From Erpetoichthys calabaricus (taxonomy: Eukaryota > Chordata > Cladistia > Polypteriformes > Polypteridae): 64,000 bases of DNA. Position numbers and translations under genes: made by a program. Under the pieces are notes generated by a model. It made no database searches. It saw nothing but the letters and a program-made list of their open reading frames with translations, and was not told the origin of the DNA. The stretch spans positions 33,551,632-33,615,631 of the forward strand of contig NC_041395.2 of assembly GCF_900747795.2 (NCBI RefSeq), in the 5' to 3' direction. Numbering within the stretch: position 1 is the stretch's first letter; each line of letters begins with the position of its first letter. This document shows positions 44,763 through 55,602 of the stretch, in pieces.

Positions 44763-45400
44763 TCTGAAGTGCAGGTGCAGAAGCAGGAATGAGAGCAGAA
44801 ATTGTTACACAGGTCTCCAATTTAACTCTTATCACAGAACATTGTTAGCGCATTTAGTTCTATTTTAAATATGGATGCCATTGACCTGTTGCCACAATAT
44901 CTGTTCATGTTCTTATTTTCTAAACTTGCTTTCAGTTTCTACATCATGAGGAGGCAGAGGATTTAACACTAAACACAAAATAAGGAGATGGAGATGGAGC
45001 TCCAGTTCATCACAGAGCAAGTTAACTTCCATATCCACGTATATTCAGACTAGGCCAGGGTGGTCTGCTCAATTAATTCAATTCATTTCAGTTCAGTTCA
45101 GCTTTGTATAGTGTTCTTCACTAAGAACAGGCTCAGAGTTCTTATGCAAGTTTTCAGCTATAAAGCACTTACTATAATAATTAATAATAATAATACTATA
45201 ACAATGAAACTGTTCACCATTTACATAAATAAATATCTAAATTAAAGTAAACACATATTAAATTTTCAACTGATTAACCTAAAATGACAATACAAATCCA
45301 TTAACATCATAATTGAGATATATGGTCAGTTGATATTGTTGTAGACAAAACCAAGAACTCCACTTAGCAGGATTGCTAGAAAAAATAAATCTTTCAGGGT

Positions 45401-46190
45401 ACATGATTGGCTGTAATAGACAAAGTAAGAATTCGCTGTGAATCTCTCAGAAAAATGAGATTAATTAACTAAGAAATGCAATTATTGGATTTGGGAGCAG
45501 GCAGAGACTTGTCAAAGAACTAGCAATGATGTGAGGTGGCGTGCTCTTTCAAACAAAATCCAAAAATTAGGTCTCTAAAGTAGCTGGGGGGTAGGCCCTC
45601 AAAATGGGTAACTAGCCAGTATACTATTAAATCCTCAGAATTATTGCAGAAAGTCCCACAAATGACAAAATGGTCAAAGGAAGAAAATTTATAAAATAAA
45701 AGACCTCTTTTAGACAAAATGCTCTGCAGCACAAAAAGCTCAAAGGAGCACAAATGGCCCAGAAAGAGTTGCCTTAACAAAATAGGCAAGCCACTGACAA
45801 AAACTCCCAAAAACATAAATCCAAAGATAGAGGTCAAAAACATAGCAAGAGGTAAAAAATTAGTTGATCAAAAATAGCATAGCAATAAAAGAACAGAAAC
45901 TAACCAACACCTAGTGCATACTGTGAGGCCACAAGTCTCACTGTTCTGCGGACACAGCGTGAGCAGCAGCTGGTAGATGGTCTGCATTGCATGTGCTCAC
46001 TCACTCTCTCTCACTGATGGCGGCCTTTAAGTATGTGTATTAAAAAAGATGTACTGTAACATGTAGGTTCATGTTCCTCACATTCTCCATCTTGTTTCCA
46101 GGCCACATCTTTCCTCCAAGTTGTTTACGAGTGCATGACTTAACCTCTCAACATTGAAAACAGCACGCAGCATTGGGTTGTGCAAAGTTG
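45401..46190. other. No gene; A/C-rich unclassified repeat
   Basis: About 45.54-45.90 kb is similar in texture and partly in words to 28.87-29.1 kb. No domain or known family recognised. Confidence 0.35.
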
Positions 46191-46199
46191 CTTTTGTTT

Positions 46200-46650
46200 A
46201 TGATGGCCAGTGCAATTTTCTACACTGTGGTGTGCTGGGCTGGTAAAATCACTTTAAGAGAATCCCACCTAATCCATCCATACATTATCCAATCCTCTAT
46301 ATCCTAACTACAGGGTCACGGGGTCTGCTGGAGCCAATCCCAGCCAACACAGGGCGCAAGGCAGGAAACAAACCCTGGGCAGGGTGCCAGCCCATCGCAG
46401 ATCCCACCTCATCAACAAGCTAATTAAAAGGGCAGGCTCGGTGATTTTAACACATGTTGGACCCCCAGAGGTCATAGCAAAGGAGAGGATTAAAACAAAA
46501 CTTGAGTGTCATTATGAATAATGCAGCACATTCTCTCTCTGGTACAATATCACTGAGGACTTTCAGACAACAAATTATTCAGCATACGTGTGTCAGGGGG
46601 CTTCTTTATACCAAAAAGAATACATCTGAAACATACCTCACTGGGGAGAT
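46200..46650 (+). mobile_element. LINE ORF2 C-terminal relic (plus), split by a SINE
   Basis: Homologous to 29.89-30.21 kb (gtgtgctgggctggtaaaatcac, aacaagctaattaaaagg, acattctctctctggtacaat). Less intact than that copy, with several frame changes. A SINE fragment sits in the middle. Confidence 0.75.
46270..46405 (-). repeat. 5'-truncated SINE (minus) inside the LINE relic
   Basis: The 3' third of the tRNA-derived SINE in reverse: tccatccatacattatccaa, cagggtcacggggtctgctg, cagcacagggcgcaaggcag-like. It is flanked by atcccacct on both sides (46263-46271 region and 46396-46404 region), the target duplication, and the LINE resumes exactly after it. Confidence 0.85.
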
Positions 46651-47650
46651 GTTGAGAGCAGGAAAGCTCTCTGGTACTTAAGTCCTGAGATGACAGGGAG
46701 TAGAGAATGATTGACTGCACTCCTGAATGGAGTTGCAAGTTGCATGAGAGCACTAGGGAGGGAGCAGCTGCATGGCTCAATGATTGGCTGCCATTTGGAG
46801 CAACCTTTACTCCTATAAGACAATGTTGGCAACTGTTTAATTTTCCTTAGAGGGGCTTTATTTTTGCTTACAGGCTATTCTAGTTCCTGACCTGTGTTTT
46901 TGTAAGTAGCATTCAAGCCTATTAGTACCCTTGCAGTCTTAAAGAAGGATCGCCTTGTTATTCTTGTAGGATTTTTGCATCAATACATTTCTTGTTTGTT
47001 TCATTTATTTTCATCATTAGATACATGGGTTTAGTGTTTATGGGTCTTTTCACTGTATATATTTTTGCAACCTGATCAAGAAATCCAAAGCATTGTTGTA
47101 AATAAAATATCAACTTCATTTAGCATCTGGTCTTTTGTGGTTGGTCCTGAACTACTAGCAGGCCTCTTCCTCCCAGAGGTGGGCTGTGACAGATACAATT
47201 TATAGCAAGGATTTGTGTGTTCCCTCAGTCTTTATAGGAATGAGGGCATTCCCTTGATGAAGCTGGACAGGTGGCCCTGCCTCTTGGGGAACCACCCACA
47301 AAATACAATAATATTAAAATTAAAAGAAAAGAATCAAATATAAATTAAAAAGAAATTTGAACATAACCAGGGGAAGAACCCTGGCTGAAACATAGCAGGC
47401 AGGTTTAAACATATTGAAAGAAACAAGAATTACAATTGCCAATACCAAGACAAAGTCCCAAAAAATCAATAGTCAAAAATTTGTATTTACCAAACTAGAA
47501 GTTTGAAAGCCCTAACAAAAAAAAAATTATTGAATTTATTAAAGTAACATTTTCAAGTTACATTTTATACAAACAAGTCAAACTTAACAAAATTCAATTC
47601 AATTCAACCCACACCCAAGAGAAGCAGAGGAAGGCCAACAGCCAGAGTAA
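46651..47650. other. No gene recognised
   Basis: Non-coding. About 47.1-47.5 kb contains short A-rich runs with aatcaatagtcaaaa and tttgaaagccctaa, words also seen near 51.06-51.10 kb, so a dispersed repeat is likely, but unnamed. Confidence 0.4.
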
Positions 47651-47659
47651 AACTTTAAG

Positions 47660-50215
47660 AGTAGAAAAGAGGGAAGAGAATCTACTTATTCAATATAAAA
47701 GCTTATTCTAAAGCTAAGATAAGTCTGCTTGCTAAAAGTGAAGACTGTATGATAGGCATTTAAAGATTTTGGTCTAGAATGATGTTAATTTGATGCATGC
47801 CCAAAACATATGGTCCAATGAGGCTGGAGCACGATTGCAATATTCGCAGGTTGGATCTTGCCCTGGAAACATTTCAGACAATTTTAAATGATGTACTCGA
47901 TAAAAGAGTTTAAGTTCAATAATTGTATGCTTTGTGCATATGGAGCTCCAGTGAATTCCACTCCTTTTCTGAAATGTTGAGTAAGAGATCCTTTCCCACT
48001 GTACTCTGGAATCTTTGAAAGGAGGGTACTTTAAAATGTCTTTATATTTTATAGAAATGCTGTCTGAGTCCTCAAGACTGATCAATATTTCTTCTGGAAT
48101 AGAAGTTAGTAGGAGGCGAGGAAAATTGGGAATATTTTGTTTAGCAAAGTTTCTAATTTGGAAGTCCTGAAAAAAATGTGTTGATGGGAAGCTACATTTG
48201 AGGTGTAATTGTTCACAGTATGCAAAGACATTATCTATGTACAAATGTCTAAGTGATTTATGTTTTCCAAATGTTAAAAAATGTGTAAGTTTGAGAAGGT
48301 GGAAACAGGTGGTTATCATGTAGAGGTGACACAAATAAAAGCCTCTCTATCTTGAAATACTTCCTACATTGATTTCGTATTCTGAGTAAATGAAGGACAA
48401 TTGTGTTGTTAGTATGTTAATATTCAATCATAACCTAATTTATTTGGAATTCAGAAAACATGCTAATTTCTTATAAAATTATCTGTTAATGTACATGGGG
48501 ATGCTTTCATATAAAAAAAGAAACTTAGGGAGGATTTTCATCTTGACAGTGTTAATTCTCCCTGCTAAAGTGAGATGGAGTGTAGACCATCTGTGGATGT
48601 CTTGTTTAAATTTTTCCATTCAGACAGCAACATTTTGTTGAAAGAGAACTTTAAGTTTACTTGTGATTTGTTCCCCTAGATATTTAAACTGATCTGAAAA
48701 AAGGGAAAATTTCTAATCTAATGTTGTGTGATAGAGAGTTCACTGGAAAAAGCACACTATTATCCAAATTAACTTTGAGTGCAGATATCTTTTGAAATTC
48801 TTCTAGCTCTGTTAAGACTGCAGGCACAGTATTTTGTGGATATGATATATATAGTACCATATCATCTGCATATAGTGATATTTTCTTTTCAAGTCCTTCT
48901 CTGATAATCCCCTTTCTCTCATGAGCATTTCGAAAATGAACTGCCTATGGCTCAATGGCGATTGCAAATAGCAATAGTGACAGGGGGCATCCTTGTCGAG
49001 TATGACGTTCTAGTTTGAAGTAGTCTGAAACAATGTTGTTAATATAAACATAAGCTTCTGGACTGGCATATAGTAGTTTGATCCATGCGCATATGTTCGG
49101 GCCAAACCCAAATTCGTGCAATGTGGTGAATAGGTAGTAAGATCTTATTAGCCTTCTATCCGTGTTTATAGTAATGATGTCACAATTTAAAAATGAGTTG
49201 CTGTGTTTCTTTTCTTGTCAAGAGGTTGCATTCTGAATACAAAGCTTGTCATTTCCAATAAAGTGCCTTATTTTGGAACCTGGAGTGTTCTTGATCTATT
49301 CTGGTAATTTTGCTGATTAACTCTGATGCCTTCTTATTTTCCAATTTATTTTTGAGGGAGAGATATAAAATAATCCCAAAGTATTCCTGCTGAGATTTCT
49401 GAGGATATATTTGTTTCTAAAAAATATCAGTTTGCTTGGATATAAATTCTATACAGTTCTCGTGAGCTAATAAAAGTGGGTTAAGATGTCATCTGCGAGA
49501 TGAGTAGGTGGGGCATAATGATTTGAGCTCCATTATCAGAGGGGCGTGGTTGGACATAACAATAGCGTCATACTTGCAAGATTTGATAGTGGGCAAAAGA
49601 AAAATAAAAAAATGATAAATTCTTGAGTAACAATGATGTACTGGTGAGAAGAAGGAATATGCTCTTGAGTTTGGATTTAGAAATCTCCAAGGGTCTGATA
49701 AGTTGTGGTCAATTACAAACTGTAATTCTTCTTGCAGTGTTAGATGTTATCACCCCTGTGGCTGAAGACTTATCCAAGTCTGGATTTAAAAGACAATTAA
49801 AGTCTCCAGCCATTATAATTTTATGAGTGTTCACATTAGGAATGGATGCAAATATGTTTTGAATGAAATCTCTATAATCCACATTGGGTGCATACATATT
49901 TATCAAAATCACTTTAAAATGGAAGAAATTACCCTTAACGATCACATATCGCCCTTCATAATCAGATATTACATCTGATACTACAAATTAAATTGTTCTA
50001 TGTATTAAAATTCCTATACCTCTAGTTTTCTTTGCATAGCTGGAATGAAATATTTGGCCAGTTCAATCTCTTTGCAATCAAAACTGATCCTTGCTTAATA
50101 AGTGGGTCTCCTGTAAAAATACTATCTTAGTGTTTAGACCTGTTAGGTGAGAGAATACTTTCTTTCTTGTTAATTTCATGATTGAGACCTTTGACATTCC
50201 AGCTCACAAAGTTCA
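47660..50215 (-). mobile_element. L1-type LINE, decayed (minus)
   Basis: A minus-strand L1-group element. The 5' side holds the APE endonuclease: VNFVSWNVKGLNHEI near 50.2 kb, LINMYAPNVDYRDF and IIMAGDFNCLLNPDLD at about 49.8 kb (catalytic Asp and Asn kept). The middle is reverse transcriptase in broken frames. The 3' side, 47774-48334, gives the C-terminal domain with KLFYRVHHLKLSEMFP and CEYCNRAPASLDHMFWAC, the Cys/His knuckle typical of L1 proteins. Multiple frame interruptions; dead. L1 or the related Tx1 clade cannot be separated by eye. Confidence 0.85.
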
Positions 50216-51220
50216 CTGTTTTACATTAAGATAGTATATTATTACATAAGATAACTTTAACCTTAATTTCCAATTTTGCCAGGAGTTATTGCTATGAAGC
50301 CTATTGTTGTTTTGGCACTTAGAATTGTAAGGATTAAAAGGATAGCTTAGAAATAGCTTGCTTCCCCCACAGCCCCCCTGCCCCACATTTTGTCTCCCCA
50401 CGTGAGGCTAGACCACTCTTCACGAAGTCTCAGTCCTCTGACATACCTAGAGACAGAGCACATCCAAAACAGAACAAGCCCCCCAGCAGCGGTGTAAAAA
50501 GGATTAAAGTAGAGATATTTATTGGCAATACAGCCCAAATACTATAACCTAGAATATAATCTTAAACAGTCCCAAAAGAATAAAGAATAAAAGGGAATGA
50601 TATTAAAAGGTACCCATGGAAAAGCAGATAACGTATGATAGTAAAATCCTAATACAATAAATCAAGGGTATGATGTTAAACAGTCCCATTTGGGGAGAAA
50701 AAAATATATAATTATAATAACAATGTAAAAAATAGCCAAGAAGGAAACAGAATGTACACTTATGGCAAAAGTCTCATTGAAAAGAACCAAATTGCAGGTA
50801 AAATCTTCTTTGCCATGCCAGGACAGTATTTAACCCAAATAGCATTTCAAACCTTGAACTTAAACTTGGGGCCCATTTAAACTTAGATGAAGCTTTAGCT
50901 GTCTTTTCCGTTTCTTTCTGAGACTCTTTTCTGCTTCTCATGATCATGGGTTCAGTAAATACAGGATACCCTGGGCTAATGGTAGAAAAAAGTAAAATAA
51001 CACAGCTGTTAACAGAGACGTCCATCTCCCAAAATGGACGAGACCAAAAATAAAATTGCAAAAACTCAATAGTCAAGTTTGAAAGCCCTAATAAAATGAT
51101 TTTAAAACAATTCTTAAGTGTTTTTGCATTTATCCCAAAGCTAGGATATTGTTGATCTGCCATAGTTGACATTGCAAGAATATTTGTATGATAAAGGATT
51201 AGGAGATTGCAGAGACAATA
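50216..51220. other. No gene recognised
   Basis: Non-coding. The minus-strand frame at 50774-51172 shows no known domain. Words shared with 47.45 kb suggest a dispersed repeat. Confidence 0.4.
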
Positions 51221-51239
51221 ATCTTAGTTAACTCATTAC

Positions 51240-53148
51240 GAGAAGTACCTGATTGAAGACATAAGCAACTCTCAAAAGATGAAAGCTGTAAGATGGTGCC
51301 ATCTCTTTACAGTCCAACCAATACTGATTTACCCACACAAATGAAGACAGGTTAAGATGCAAATCAGTATCACCTTGTGTACAAAAAACTGTTGAATTGT
51401 GGGACACTCAGCATATTCGTGTAATGATGTAATGTTTTCAAACACAAGCATTCTTATAATTTTTATTTTGAATCTTGGTTAGTAGAGCCAGATAAATCTT
51501 TCACCTAATAGGTGGCCAGGTTCTTACTTATGTGACTAAAACAGATACTCAGGAGAGTTATGTATTTTTGTGTATATAATGGTGAACTGTGTTTCTTCTT
51601 CTTAAGGCTTGTTTGAATACCTCTGATTGTCACATGACGCTGACAGCACCATAGTGAAAAGACAGCAGAACAGGCTCTGAGGCAACCCTGGAGTTTTTAA
51701 TTCTCATTTTCTTAATTTCTTCCATTGTCCTATTTACACAAGTAGAAAGAATGACCCGTGATAATATGATTGGGTAGCCTTTATATAAATGTATATACTG
51801 TACATGAGCTACTGACAAACTGAAAATTCTGAATGGGGTCAAGACGATTTCCATTGCTCTTCAGAAGAGTCTTTCCAAGCTAAGATGGCTGCAGCGAGAG
51901 TATTCAGGTTCCTGGGGCTGGGGTGGCTATAAAATGAGGTAAGCTGAGGAAAAGCGCTGTTCACAATTTTTGAAAATATTAAAAAGTAATTTTGTGTGTG
52001 TAACTGCTCCAGATATTCTAAACTGCCTGCAAGGCAAACATTTATGAGAAAGAGCCCTCTCTCTACTAACTGAGGATTGAAAATAAACATGCTAACAGGT
52101 CCACTTTCAAAACTTCATATTGGAGTTTGAGGTCTAGGTGAAACCATCAGTTACGGCATGGCTGTTCAAATGCAATAATTTTTTTTCTCTCCGTACCTTG
52201 GATTTCATGCATTCTCTACAGCAATCGCTTATTACATCTGCAGCAATCATCTACAATGGTGAGACACATATTTAAAGCTTTACAGTGTAACTGGGTTCTT
52301 TTTACTTGGGAGGTGCATTCTACAGTGTACCCAGATTGGACTCCCAGGTCACAAACACAGGTCTGCACCGTTAACAAGTTTCTCTCAAAAGTATATATAT
52401 ATATAAAAAAAAAAAGTCAGAATGCAGAAAGAAACTGCGTCAGCCAGTAAACTAAAAGTAACTCCACCAGCTCAAGTGAGTAATCAGGCCTCTCTAACTG
52501 TGATGGTATCTCATCTGGGCAGTGGGAGTCAGCTAAAAACTTTATAGCACTTTTGGTAGACATATCCAATTTACTGGTGTCTTCACCTCTCTGCCTGCCT
52601 GGACTAACATTTTTAAACATCTCACATTAATGGAAGTTATGGATTTAAATATTGAGAGAACACTCCTTGTTTTGGCTGAAACACTTCAATAACTCCAAAG
52701 GAGTTGGCGTTGAGTATACCCATAGTCTTTTTTTAGATTACATAGTTTTTGCACTTCTGTCTTTCTAAGGCATAACGTTTTTGGCATGCCATTCTTTACT
52801 TCCTCTGGAGTCCATCTGGCTCGGTGGTTAGGCAGGGAAAAAGAAGCCTAGCATGTATGAAAGTTTGCACTTTAAGCCTAAGAATAGTTCTGCAAAAAAA
52901 CTCAAGTCATTCTGCTTGTTGCATTCTAAACTAGCAACACTTTCAGTTTTAATTTTGACTATAACTGTAAAACAGATTCTTAAGAATAAACAGCAGTTCT
53001 GTTTTGTTTTGCTTAAGTTTTTGTTTATGTGTTTTATATGTGCTCCTCAATTTGTGGGAAAGTAAGGAAAGATGTCATTTTTAAACATTTGACAAAATGT
53101 TTTAATTCCCTTTTAAGGGAGGGGTTTGGACAAAAATTATTTTAGTGG
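51240..53148. repeat. Conserved V-cassette 3' flank (V-E side)
   Basis: A chain of blocks shared with other V flanks: 51.25-51.35 kb with 39.58-39.68 kb, 52.10-52.32 kb with 15.75-16.0 kb, 52.43-52.72 kb with 42.30-42.56 kb, and 52.68-53.14 kb with 55.0-55.58 kb. No gene; a tatata/poly-A tract lies at about 52.39-52.42 kb. Confidence 0.75.
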
Positions 53149-53187
53149 AGATTTTGTGTGAGCGAAAGCAAGAAGTTCCTTATTGTG
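53149..53187 (-). promoter_or_regulatory. RSS of V-E (23-bp spacer)
   Basis: Minus strand heptamer CACAATA (53181-53187), 23-base spacer (53158-53180), nonamer ACAAAATCT (53149-53157). Good agreement with consensus; best RSS among the intact V segments. Confidence 0.9.
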
Positions 53188-53643
53188 CCTGTAGTGCAGT
53201 AATATTTGGCTGTGTCTTCAGTTTTGAGGTTGTTCATGTCCAAATACAGAGCCTGTTTAGAATTGTCTCTGGAGATTGTAAATCGTCCTTGAATGCTGCT
53301 TGCATACTTTATATTACTGCTGTCAGGGTTAATGTAACCCAGCCATTCAAGCCCTTTTCCAGGCTCTTGTCGAATCCAGCTCAGCCAGTAAGCAGTAACA
53401 GAACTCCCAGCACTGTTCTGCCCAGAGCCTTGACAGGTCAGTCGCAGAGACTCTCCAGGCTTCTTGACTTCATTATCTTTCTGAGTCAGGACAATGTCTG
53501 ACCGGACATCTACAAAACAAAAGAGTTTTAGAAAGACATGATGTGAACAACATCAGCCAAAATGTGCTGGATTCATAAAAATGAAAGAAAAGCAACTTAC
53601 ATGATAAAACAGTCATAAACATGAAAAGATATGAAGTCTCCAT
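53188..53643 (-). CDS. IGHV segment V-E, apparently intact
   Basis: Leader exon 53601-53643 ([20 protein letters not shown] donor), 91-bp intron, V exon 53188-53509 after a TAG acceptor; the join gives YVRS before the mature start [13 protein letters not shown]1 ends [11 protein letters not shown]. Eighteen residues ([14 protein letters not shown] in the middle) precede [21 protein letters not shown]3 reads [18 protein letters not shown] and TEDTAKYYC. No stop or frameshift. With octamer, TATA-like box, splice sites and RSS all in order it is the best candidate for a functional V in the window. It is closest to V-C in sequence. Confidence 0.94.
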
Positions 53644-53694
53644 AACTGTTACAGACACGAGGAAGAAAGGCACAGTAGGAGTGATCTAACAAGA

Positions 53695-53729
53695 CTTATA
53701 TGACAAAAATAAAGGAGCCTTATTTGCAT
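53695..53729 (-). promoter_or_regulatory. V-E promoter: octamer and TATA-like box
   Basis: Octamer ATGCAAAT at 53722-53729 and TATAAG at 53695-53700 on the minus strand, about 55-85 bp upstream of the leader ATG. Confidence 0.85.
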
Positions 53730-54780
53730 AATGTCTTCATCAGATATGAGGGGATTATTTAAGAAGTGAGAACTTAAGTAACAGAAGGGAAAATATCCAT
53801 CAAATATGAATGCATTGTTTTCAGGTCTTTTTTTTTAAATGAAAATATTTAATGAGAACATATATTTTTCTTGTAAATAAATAGTTAAGTCCTAATAAAC
53901 ATTAGTCACAGTCCTTATTTGAAAACGTGGAAAACACAATGATGAATAGAAATGTTTAACTCGTTTTGTCAATATTCTCTTTAAAACAAAATCGACACGC
54001 TTATCTTTTAAATTTATACAACTCATATGTAGTTGTTTATTTGTGTAATCTGAGGAAATTATCAGCACAGATTAATTCCTTAGCAACATTTTTTGTGTAT
54101 TTCTATAAAATAAAAGACTTTAGTGTTTATTTAATAATTAATGAATAATTGTCTTTAGAACTGCTGTAAAGTAATGGGTTTTACACAATGCAAATGTATT
54201 TGTGCATTTCTGTATCCCATAGAAAACTACAAAAGGCTATTTATGTAAAATAAAAGACTGAAGTGTTTATTTAATAATCGTTTGTAAAGTAATAGGTTTC
54301 TTTTTACCTTCATTTTAATCACCCTCAGTGGCGTTTTTGCCATTTCACATCAAGACTGGGTGTTGCACTTTAGTGGAGGCTTTACATGTTAAAATGCTGA
54401 GACAGTGAATGACATCGGTCTGGGACAACAAAGAAGGCAGGGGACACTACAAAGTTTACCACAGAGCTCACAAAGTGAGGCCTCATAACCTTGTAAAGAT
54501 TAATACTAACCTGGGTTTAACAGCAGTGTGACACTAGTGGAAAAGGCATCAAGAACCACACATGACATCTTTTCAGGGCTGTCGATGCAATATTTGTAAG
54601 AACTATTTTGTTGCATACACATACATTAGTTAACACAATTAGTACCGAATAATTAAAGTGTTTGTGATTTGTTAACTAGTCTTTAACGTTTAATTCAGAT
54701 AAAGGAAATATAACAAAAAGGACCACTACAAATAATAAAGGAAAAAAAGCCAAAATGGAAAAGCTGTCAGGCTAGGATAA
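53730..54780. other. V-E 5' flank, no gene
   Basis: A/T-rich. About 53.82-53.88 kb resembles 25.80-25.86 and 43.72-43.77 kb (aaatgaaaatat, agaacatatatttttcttg), i.e. shared V 5' flank. Nothing else identified. Confidence 0.5.
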
Positions 54781-55587
54781 CGAGATTCCTTTCTCTTTCT
54801 CAGGTTATAGGAAGCTGAATTCCTTCAGTGCAGTCCTCAACTAACCACCTGCTTACGGATCTTTCAGACTTTATAGGTAGGAAACTGGAAAGTGTGGAGT
54901 CAAATTGTCCTCATTGGGGTCTTCTCAGTATTGTGGAAAGAAGAAAGTGGAGAAGGTTAGAGCAAATACCTTATATGCCGAATTATGAGAGAGCTCTCCT
55001 TTATGATGTTGAAAAACTTCAGTAAGTCCAAAGGAGTTGGGGTTGAGCACACTCATAGTGTTATTCAGATTTAGGCAGTTTTTACTCTTCTGTCTTTTCC
55101 TGGCACAAAGTTTCTGCACTTCCCCTGGAGTCCCTCTGATTGTGTGGTTATGCAGGGAAAGAGAAGTCTAGCAGGTATGAAGCTTTACTCTTCAGTCCTA
55201 ACAATAGTTCTGCAAAAAAATTCAAGTCTTTCTCCTAGTTTTTTTGCACTCTAAACTGGCAGGTTTGTGAAATGTGTTTTTGCTTAATGACTGCGACTTC
55301 CTTAAAAATTGTGACATTCTGTTTTAGTTTTGCTTCATAACTGTAAAATAGATGCAAATTCTTAAGTTATGCAAAGTATGGGAATGGCGTACATTTTAAC
55401 AAAATGTACTGTTTTGCTTTAGGTTTTTTTTTTTTGTTTTTTGTTTATACATGTTCACTAAAATGATAAAAAACAAAAAACATTCCTCAGTTTGTGGGAA
55501 GGTAAGGTAAGATGTCCTTTTTTAACATTCGACAAAATGTAATTGCACTTTTTAGAGGGGGTGGTGGGACAAAAAGGTTTTTAGTGA
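54780..55587. repeat. 3' flank of a sixth V segment
   Basis: Blocks at about 55.0-55.25 kb (aagtccaaaggagttggggt, caatagttctgcaaaaaaa) and 55.48-55.58 kb (tttgtgggaaggtaaggta, acattcgacaaaatg) match the flank directly 3' of V-E. The flank leads to an RSS nonamer at 55588, after which the BEL element starts instead of a V exon. Confidence 0.8.
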
Positions 55588-55602
55588 GGATTTTGTATGA
55601 GC
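55588..55602 (-). promoter_or_regulatory. Orphan RSS nonamer of the sixth V (right copy)
   Basis: Minus strand nonamer ACAAAATCC (55588-55596) plus six spacer bases (55597-55602), identical to 142-156. The rest of the RSS and the V exon are not adjacent; retroelement-type DNA follows. Confidence 0.65.

Larger units (their letters stand above)
42800..45400. repeat. V cassette duplication unit (V-D copy)
   Basis: Counterpart of the V-C unit at 25.0-27.0 kb, collinear on the 5' side of the V out to about 45.36 kb and lengthened by a 5S-derived SINE and other insertions. Confidence 0.7.

Noticed and set aside
50774-51172. Minus-strand 132-codon frame
   Set aside because: No domain, signal peptide or splice context; neighbouring words recur in other repeats of the window.
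53145-53501. Plus-strand 118-codon frame over V-E (similar ones over V-A and V-C)
   Set aside because: Antisense shadow of the V exon; the minus strand carries leader, splice sites, conserved Cys/Trp and RSS.
12653-53643. V segments as light-chain or T-cell receptor V
   Set aside because: FR2 ([10 protein letters not shown]), FR3 ([10 protein letters not shown]) and the 23-bp RSS fit heavy-chain V; VH-like TCR delta V remains possible but there is no TCR evidence in the window.
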